Below are positions 59,286 to 64,000 of a DNA stretch of 64,000 nucleotides, in pieces (within the stretch, counting starts at the first letter, position 1; each line of letters opens with the position of its first letter). Below the pieces are notes generated by a model. The model saw nothing but the letters and a program-made list of their open reading frames with translations. It was not told where the DNA came from and searched no databases. Position numbers and translations under genes: made by a program. Source of the stretch: Phycisphaera sp. (GTDB lineage Bacteria; Planctomycetota; Phycisphaerae; Phycisphaerales; Zrk34); the NCBI GenBank assembly GCA_016125285.1, contig WGMA01000027.1, positions 62,001 to 126,000 on the forward strand. The letters are read 5' to 3'.

Positions 59286-61676
59286 ATGAACCATCCAACG
59301 GATGCGAGCGGGTCGGAGAAAGTCGCCCCGACGCCCGGCGCCGCGCCGACCGCGCGCCTCGAAACGTTTACCTATAACGATGCGATCGTCCGCATGTTCC
59401 TCACCGCGACGCTGCTCTGGGCGCTGGTGGCGATGTCGGTCGGCCTGTTCATCGCGCTGCAGCTGGCGTTTCCGCGGCTCAGCTTCGGGTTGCCGTTCCT
59501 GACGTTCGGCAGGCTCCGCCCGCTGCACACCAACGCCGCGATCTTCGCGTTCGCCGGCAACGCCGTGTTCGCCGCGATCTACTACTCGACGCAACGCCTG
59601 CTCAAGGCGCGCATGTGGTCCGACATGCTCGGCCAGCTGCACTTCTGGGGCTGGCAGCTGATCATCGTCCTGGCCGCGCTGACGCTGCCGGCGGGCGTGA
59701 CGCAGAGCAAGGAGTACGCGGAGCTGGAGTGGCCCATCGACCTGCTGATCGCGGTGGTGTGGGTGGCGTTCTTCGGCGTCAACTTCTTCATGACGCTCAA
59801 GACGCGGCGCGAGCGCCACATGTACGTGGCGATCTGGTTCTACATCGCCACGATCATCACCGTCGCCGTGCTGCATGTGTTCAACAACCTCGTGGTCCCG
59901 GCGGGGCTGTTCAAGAGCTACTCGATCTACGCCGGCGTGCAGGACGCGTTCATGCAGTGGTGGTACGGCCACAACGCCGTGGCGTTTTTCCTGACCACGC
60001 CGTTCCTGGGCATGATGTACTACTTCGTGCCGAAGGCCGCGGACCGCCCGGTGTTCAGCTACCGGCTGTCGATCGTGCACTTCTGGTCGCTGGTGTTCAT
60101 CTACATCTGGGCCGGTCCGCACCACCTGCACTACACGGCGCTGCCGGAGTGGGCGTCGACGCTCGGCATGATCTTCAGCGTGATGCTGTGGATGCCGTCG
60201 TGGGGCGGCGGGATCAACGGCCTGCTCACGCTCCGCGGGGCGTGGCACAAGGTCACCTCCGACCCCGTGCTCAAGTTCTTCGTCGTCGGCATCACGTTCT
60301 ACATGATGGCCACGTTCGAAGGCCCGATGATGTCGGTCAAGTCCGTCAACGCCCTGAGCCACTACACCGACTGGACGATCGGCCACGTGCACGCGGGCGC
60401 GCTCGGGTGGAACGGGTTTATGACCTTCGGCATGATGTATTTCCTGCTGCCGCGTCTGTTCCAGACAAAGCTCTACAGCCAGAAGCTCGCCGAGTGGCAC
60501 TTCTGGCTCGGCACGATCGGCATCCTGCTCTACATCGTGGCGATGTACATCGCGGGCCTGACACAGGGCCTGATGTGGCGGGCGCTGGACGAGAACGGGC
60601 GGCTGATGTACCCCGACTTCGTCGAGACCGTCACTCGGATCATCCCGTACTACTGGATGCGTGCGATCGGCGGCGGCATGTACCTCACGGGCGTGGGCAT
60701 CGCGGCGTTCAACTTCGCGATGACGTGGAAGAGCCGCCCGGCGACGTACACCGAGACCGAGCACCAGGCCGCGCCGCTGAGCGACGACGACTTCACGCCA
60801 GAGGTCAGGCCCGAGTCGCAGCTCCAGGGCGTGGCGGAGATCGGCAAGAAGCTCGACGTGTGGTCGACGATGTGGTGGCACCGCAAGTGGGAGCGTCTGC
60901 CGCTGCGTTTCACCGTGTGGACGACGATCGCGGTGATCGTCGCGTCGCTGTTCGAGATCGTGCCGACGTTCCTGATCCGGTCGAACGTGCCGACGATCGC
61001 GAGCGTCAAGCCGTACACGCCGCTGGAGCTCGCCGGGCGCGACATCTACGTCTCCGAGGGTTGCTACAACTGTCACTCGCAGATGATCCGCCCGATCCTC
61101 GCCGAGACCAAACGCTACGGCGATTACTCGAAGCCCGGCGAGTTCGTCTACGACCACCCGTTCCAGTGGGGCAGCCGGCGCATCGGGCCGGACCTGGCGC
61201 GCGAGGGCGGCAAGCAGTCGCACCTCTGGCACCTGCTGCACTTCCAGGACCCGCCGCAGGTCACGCCCAACTCCATCATGCCGAACTACGGCTGGTTCGA
61301 GCGCAAAAAGCTCGATTTCGCGTCGATCCCCGTCCGCCTGCGAGCCGCGCACTACCTCGGCGCGCCGTACGACGACGCGGTGCTCAACGACCCGATCTCC
61401 GTCGCCAGGGCGCAGGCGAAGCAGATCGCCGACGAGCTGCGTCAGCAGGCCGGCGGGGGCGACCCGCGCCGCGTGCCCGACAACGCACCGCCGACATTCC
61501 AACACGACGTCGCCCTCGAGGACACGCAGGTCATCGCGCTCATCGCCTACCTGCAGCGCCTCGGCACCGACATCTACAAGCAGCCCGACGCGAAACCCGC
61601 CGCGCCGCAGCCCACGCCCACGCCCACGCCCGTCGCCGCCGCGTCGGCCGACAACTCCGCGAAAGGAGCGCAGTGA
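59286..61676 (+). CDS. ccoNO: cbb3-type cytochrome c oxidase, fused CcoN-CcoO
   Basis: The 796-residue fusion is part of the high-affinity terminal oxidase that reduces oxygen to water and pumps protons. Residues about 35-480 are CcoN: 12 spans with heme and copper ligands (RPLHTNAAIFAFAGNAVF, WWYGHNAVAFFLTTPFLG, IWAGPHHLHYTALPEWAS, THVHAGALGWNGF-type segment HVHAGALGWNGFMTFGMM). Residues about 530-750 are CcoO: an anchor (VWTTIAVIVASLFEIVPTFL), one heme c site CYNCHSQMIRP, and SRRIGPDLAREGGKQSHLWH. A Pro/Thr tail follows. GAGGAG precedes the ATG. The two subunits are separate in Proteobacteria; a fusion is known in several other phyla. Confidence 0.95.
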   Translation: MNHPTDASGSEKVAPTPGAAPTARLETFTYNDAIVRMFLTATLLWALVAMSVGLFIALQLAFPRLSFGLPFLTFGRLRPLHTNAAIFAFAGNAVFAAIYYSTQRLLKARMWSDMLGQLHFWGWQLIIVLAALTLPAGVTQSKEYAELEWPIDLLIAVVWVAFFGVNFFMTLKTRRERHMYVAIWFYIATIITVAVLHVFNNLVVPAGLFKSYSIYAGVQDAFMQWWYGHNAVAFFLTTPFLGMMYYFVPKAADRPVFSYRLSIVHFWSLVFIYIWAGPHHLHYTALPEWASTLGMIFSVMLWMPSWGGGINGLLTLRGAWHKVTSDPVLKFFVVGITFYMMATFEGPMMSVKSVNALSHYTDWTIGHVHAGALGWNGFMTFGMMYFLLPRLFQTKLYSQKLAEWHFWLGTIGILLYIVAMYIAGLTQGLMWRALDENGRLMYPDFVETVTRIIPYYWMRAIGGGMYLTGVGIAAFNFAMTWKSRPATYTETEHQAAPLSDDDFTPEVRPESQLQGVAEIGKKLDVWSTMWWHRKWERLPLRFTVWTTIAVIVASLFEIVPTFLIRSNVPTIASVKPYTPLELAGRDIYVSEGCYNCHSQMIRPILAETKRYGDYSKPGEFVYDHPFQWGSRRIGPDLAREGGKQSHLWHLLHFQDPPQVTPNSIMPNYGWFERKKLDFASIPVRLRAAHYLGAPYDDAVLNDPISVARAQAKQIADELRQQAGGGDPRRVPDNAPPTFQHDVALEDTQVIALIAYLQRLGTDIYKQPDAKPAAPQPTPTPTPVAAASADNSAKGAQ

Positions 61677-61678
61677 CC

Positions 61679-61855
61679 ATGCTCCGCGAAGTCATGCAGT
61701 CCGCACAGATGACCGAATACCCCATCGTCGCGCTGGTGCTGTTCACGGTGGCCTTCGCCGCGATCCTCGCCGGGGCGCTGCTCCGCTCAAAGTCCGAAAT
61801 CGACCACGCGGCCAACCTGCCGCTGGATCATGGCGAGGAGAACGGCCATGTCTGA
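61679..61855 (+). CDS. ccoQ: CcoQ-like small cbb3 oxidase subunit
   Basis: The 58-residue protein has one membrane span (YPIVALVLFTVAFAAILAGA) and a polar tail. It lies between ccoNO (2-nt gap) and ccoP (8-bp overlap), the usual place of ccoQ, which helps stabilise the complex. Sequence conservation in this family is low, so the assignment rests on position, size and topology. AAGGAG lies 11 bases before the ATG. Confidence 0.85.
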   Translation: MLREVMQSAQMTEYPIVALVLFTVAFAAILAGALLRSKSEIDHAANLPLDHGEENGHV

Positions 61856-62477
61856 CAAGAAGTACAAGGACATCCTGACCGGCCACAACTACGACGGCAT
61901 CCAGGAGTATGACAACCCCACGCCCGGCTGGTGGTGGCTGGTGTTTCACTGCTGCATCGCCTTCGCCGTGTGCTACTTCGTGTTCTTCCACATCAGCATC
62001 TACGGCTGGACGCGCGACGAGGCGTACAGCGCCGAGGTGAAGCGCAACTTCGACAAGCAGTTCGCCGCGCTCGGGCAGCTCGAGGTCAACGGCGAGACGA
62101 TCGCACGCTTCCTCAACGAGCCGCAGTGGCTCGATGTCGGTCGCACCGTGTTCCAGACCAACTGCATCTCGTGCCACGGCAAGCAGGGCGAGGGGCTCGT
62201 CGGGCCGAACATGACGGACGATCGCTACAAGAACATCAAGCAGATCGGTGACTTCGGCACGGTGATCAGCAACGGCGCGGCGAAGGGCGCGATGCCCGCT
62301 TGGAAGACACGCCTGTCGCCCAACGAGATCGTGCTCGTCGCGTCGTATGTCGCCAGCCTCCGCGGGCAGAACCTCAGCGGTCCGCGTCCGCCCGAGGGCG
62401 ACGTGCCGCCACCGTGGCCCGTGCCCGACAAGCCCGCGGACGCCGAGACGCCGGCCAAGCCGGACGCGCCGAAGTGA
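61848..62477 (+). CDS. ccoP: cbb3 oxidase subunit CcoP, single-heme form
   Basis: The 209-residue membrane-bound c-type cytochrome has the N-terminal CcoP signature YDGIQEYDNPTPGWW followed by one span (LVFHCCIAFAVCYFVFFHIS). Only one heme c motif is present, CISCHGK, with the axial Met probably in KGAMPAW; classical CcoP has two CxxCH sites. A Pro-rich tail ends the chain. The start at 61848 has GAGGAG seven bases upstream and overlaps ccoQ. It passes electrons from soluble cytochrome c to CcoO. Confidence 0.94.
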   Translation: MSDKKYKDILTGHNYDGIQEYDNPTPGWWWLVFHCCIAFAVCYFVFFHISIYGWTRDEAYSAEVKRNFDKQFAALGQLEVNGETIARFLNEPQWLDVGRTVFQTNCISCHGKQGEGLVGPNMTDDRYKNIKQIGDFGTVISNGAAKGAMPAWKTRLSPNEIVLVASYVASLRGQNLSGPRPPEGDVPPPWPVPDKPADAETPAKPDAPK

Positions 62478-62482
62478 TGACT

Positions 62483-62611
62483 CCTCTCCCCCGAGCGGGG
62501 GAGAGGCTGGGTGAGGGGGTTGGTTCGTCGGTCGCGTCGCGATCAGTGCGGTCAACGCGACGCTGCGAGCGACCCACCCTCACCCCGGCCCTCTCGCTTG
62601 AAGGGAGAGGG
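62483..62611. repeat. CCCTC / GGGAGAGGG repeat pair inside the cco operon, copies 4 and 5
   Basis: Hairpin CCTCTCCCCC-4-GGGGGAGAGG (62483-62506) is followed by GGTGAGGGGG. Then an inverted CCCTCACCCC and hairpin CCCTCTC...GAGAGGG (62589-62611). The pair lies in the ccoP-ccoG gap and may affect processing or stability of the mRNA. Confidence 0.75.
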
Positions 62612-62637
62612 AAATGCGCGGGAGGAAGGAGTTTGTC

Positions 62638-64000
62638 ATGACGCCCAACAACCAAACGCTGCTGCAGCCGGAGGAACAGGTCCTCTCAACGCTCGGCTCC
62701 GACGGCCGCCGCCGCTGGCTGCGCCCGAAGGTCAGCCGCGGCCGCTTCCTGACGATGCGCCGCGTCGTCGCCTACGCGCTGATCGCCGTCTTCACGCTGC
62801 TGCCCTACACGAGCATCAACGGCAAGCCCGCGATCCTCCTCGACATCATCAACCGCCACTTCACGCTGTTCGGCTACACCTTCCTGCCGACCGACACGCT
62901 GTTGCTGGCGCTGTTCATGGTCGCCGTGCTGATCACGATCTTCCTGCTCACCGCGTTGTTCGGTCGCGTGTGGTGCGGCTGGGCGTGCCCGCAGACGGTC
63001 TACATGGAATTCGTCTACCGCCCGATCGAACGCTTTTTCGCCGGGACCACCGGCAAGGGCGGCATGCCGAAGATCAAGAACCGCGGACTCCGCCGCGTCG
63101 CGCGCTACGTCACGTATTTCATCCTCTCGGTCTACCTCGCCCACACGTTCCTGGCGTATTTCGTCGGCGTGACGAACCTGCGGCACTGGATCCTCGGCTC
63201 GCCGTTCGATCACCCCGTCGCGTTCGTCGTCATGGCGGGCACCACCGCGATGATGATGTTCGACTTCTGCTACTTCCGCGAGCAGATGTGCATCATCGCG
63301 TGCCCGTACGGGCGGTTTCAGTCGGTGCTGCTCGACCGCAAGTCGCTGATCATCAGCTACGACGAGAAGCGCGGCGAGCCGCGCGGCAAGATGGAACGCG
63401 ACACGCCCGTCGAGCTGCGCGTGCACGGCGACTGCGTCGACTGTCACCAGTGCGTCACCACGTGCCCGACCGGCATCGACATCCGCAAGGGCCTGCAGAT
63501 GGAGTGCATCGGCTGCGCCCAGTGCGTCGACGCCTGCGACGCGGTGATGACGAAGATCGGCCGCGCTACGGGGCTGATCCGTTACAGCTCACAGGACGCG
63601 ATGGCCGGTAAGCCCGTCAAGGTGCTGCGCGCCCGCGTCGTGTTGTACCCCGCTGTGCTGATGATCGTGCTGACGCTGTTCGCCGTGGCGATGGGCTTGC
63701 GCCCCGCGGCCGACGTGACGTTGCTGCGCAACTTCGGCGAGCCGTTCACCGTGCTGCCCTCCGGCGAGGTGTCCAACAGCATGCGGATCAAGATCACCAA
63801 CCGCACCGCCGAGCCGGCCGTGTACGTCCTCGCGACCGAGGCAGGCAGCGCGGCGCGGATCGTCACGGACATGGGCGACGGGATGCGGATCGAGCCTGGC
63901 GGGTCGCAGACCGAGGGCATCGTGATCGCCGCCCCGCGCGACGCCTACGTCGCGGGCCACCTCAACGTCACGCTCCGCATCACCAACGCCGCGGGCACGT
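62638..64000 (+). CDS. ccoG: Cytochrome oxidase accessory ferredoxin CcoG (3' end cut by the window)
   Basis: The reading frame runs from ATG 62638 past base 64000, at least 454 residues. AAGGAG lies six bases upstream. Membrane spans alternate with Cys motifs: RVWCGWACPQTVYMEFVYRP, FCYFREQMCIIACPYGRFQS, then two [4Fe-4S] ferredoxin motifs CVDCHQCVTTCP and CIGCAQCVDACD. The C-terminal immunoglobulin-like domain (SNSMRIKITNRTAEPAVYVL) begins. CcoG (FixG/RdxA) reduces copper for insertion into the cbb3 oxidase, consistent with its place after ccoNOQP. Confidence 0.95.
   Translation, partial: MTPNNQTLLQPEEQVLSTLGSDGRRRWLRPKVSRGRFLTMRRVVAYALIAVFTLLPYTSINGKPAILLDIINRHFTLFGYTFLPTDTLLLALFMVAVLITIFLLTALFGRVWCGWACPQTVYMEFVYRPIERFFAGTTGKGGMPKIKNRGLRRVARYVTYFILSVYLAHTFLAYFVGVTNLRHWILGSPFDHPVAFVVMAGTTAMMMFDFCYFREQMCIIACPYGRFQSVLLDRKSLIISYDEKRGEPRGKMERDTPVELRVHGDCVDCHQCVTTCPTGIDIRKGLQMECIGCAQCVDACDAVMTKIGRATGLIRYSSQDAMAGKPVKVLRARVVLYPAVLMIVLTLFAVAMGLRPAADVTLLRNFGEPFTVLPSGEVSNSMRIKITNRTAEPAVYVLATEAGSAARIVTDMGDGMRIEPGGSQTEGIVIAAPRDAYVAGHLNVTLRITNAAGT

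Overview
The window reads as a stretch of high-GC chromosome from a Planctomycetota bacterium, most likely of the Phycisphaerae type. The evidence is two giant exported proteins (one with an N-terminal LEPRVLMS signature), a Tat-exported DUF1501 protein, a prepilin-like pseudopilin, a CARDB/TonB-like protein and an MA-type secreted peptidase, together with a fused CcoN-CcoO oxidase. I inferred the taxonomy from gene content only. I saw no rRNA, tRNA, CRISPR array, IS transposase or phage gene.

Layout. 1-7064: the 3' part of a giant secreted protein with PPC-like and beta-helix-like regions and a zinc-protease motif, closed by a strong terminator. 7.2-11.6 kb: a glycosyltransferase, then prmC, a CDF-like transporter, a DUF1003 protein and a small unknown protein. 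11.7-16.3 kb (minus): DUF1501, then an ECF sigma factor / membrane putative anti-sigma / coiled-coil secreted protein operon. 16.5-18.6 kb: a short leader ORF with its own promoter in front of ilvB. 18.7-25.3 kb: a DUF2179-type membrane protein, murC, a bacilliredoxin (ytxJ), a secreted alpha/beta hydrolase and hrpB. 25.4-31.7 kb: a PQQ-propeller lipoprotein, a sialate O-acetylesterase-like enzyme, a VOC protein, an ankyrin protein and sat. 32-37.2 kb: a radical SAM protein, an MA-like peptidase, a Tat phosphoesterase and an arsR-yeeE-yedE sulfur operon. 37.4-46.1 kb: glyS, rnr, pirin, a sugar-nucleotide epimerase, a pseudopilin/HEAT pair and an A-type Fe-S carrier. 46.3-50.4 kb: a TonB-like/CARDB protein and exbD, separated by a small island (86-aa protein and mini-kinase), then an orphan gene. 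50.4-51.2 kb: a gene-free, strongly palindromic region. 51.2-57.2 kb: a cysteine desulfurase, an Ala-rich lipoprotein, a response regulator and a LEPR-XLL/cyclophilin/Calx-beta giant. 57.5-64 kb: an outer-membrane barrel and the ccoNO-ccoQ-ccoP-ccoG cbb3 oxidase operon (ccoG is cut by the window end).

Three themes cut across the genes. (1) Many gene 3' ends carry short arrays of degenerate repeats with a fixed period of 7 or 8 nt. They often touch or contain the stop codon, and their sequence differs from locus to locus while the period is constant. (2) Several genes have a -10 box 7-9 nt before the ATG and no ribosome binding site, which predicts leaderless mRNAs. (3) Region 50783-51142 folds on paper into a nested multi-branch junction beside a 15-nt poly-C tract and is the best candidate for an undescribed structured element. 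Paired palindromic repeats also flank glyS and occur at several convergent or intergenic sites.
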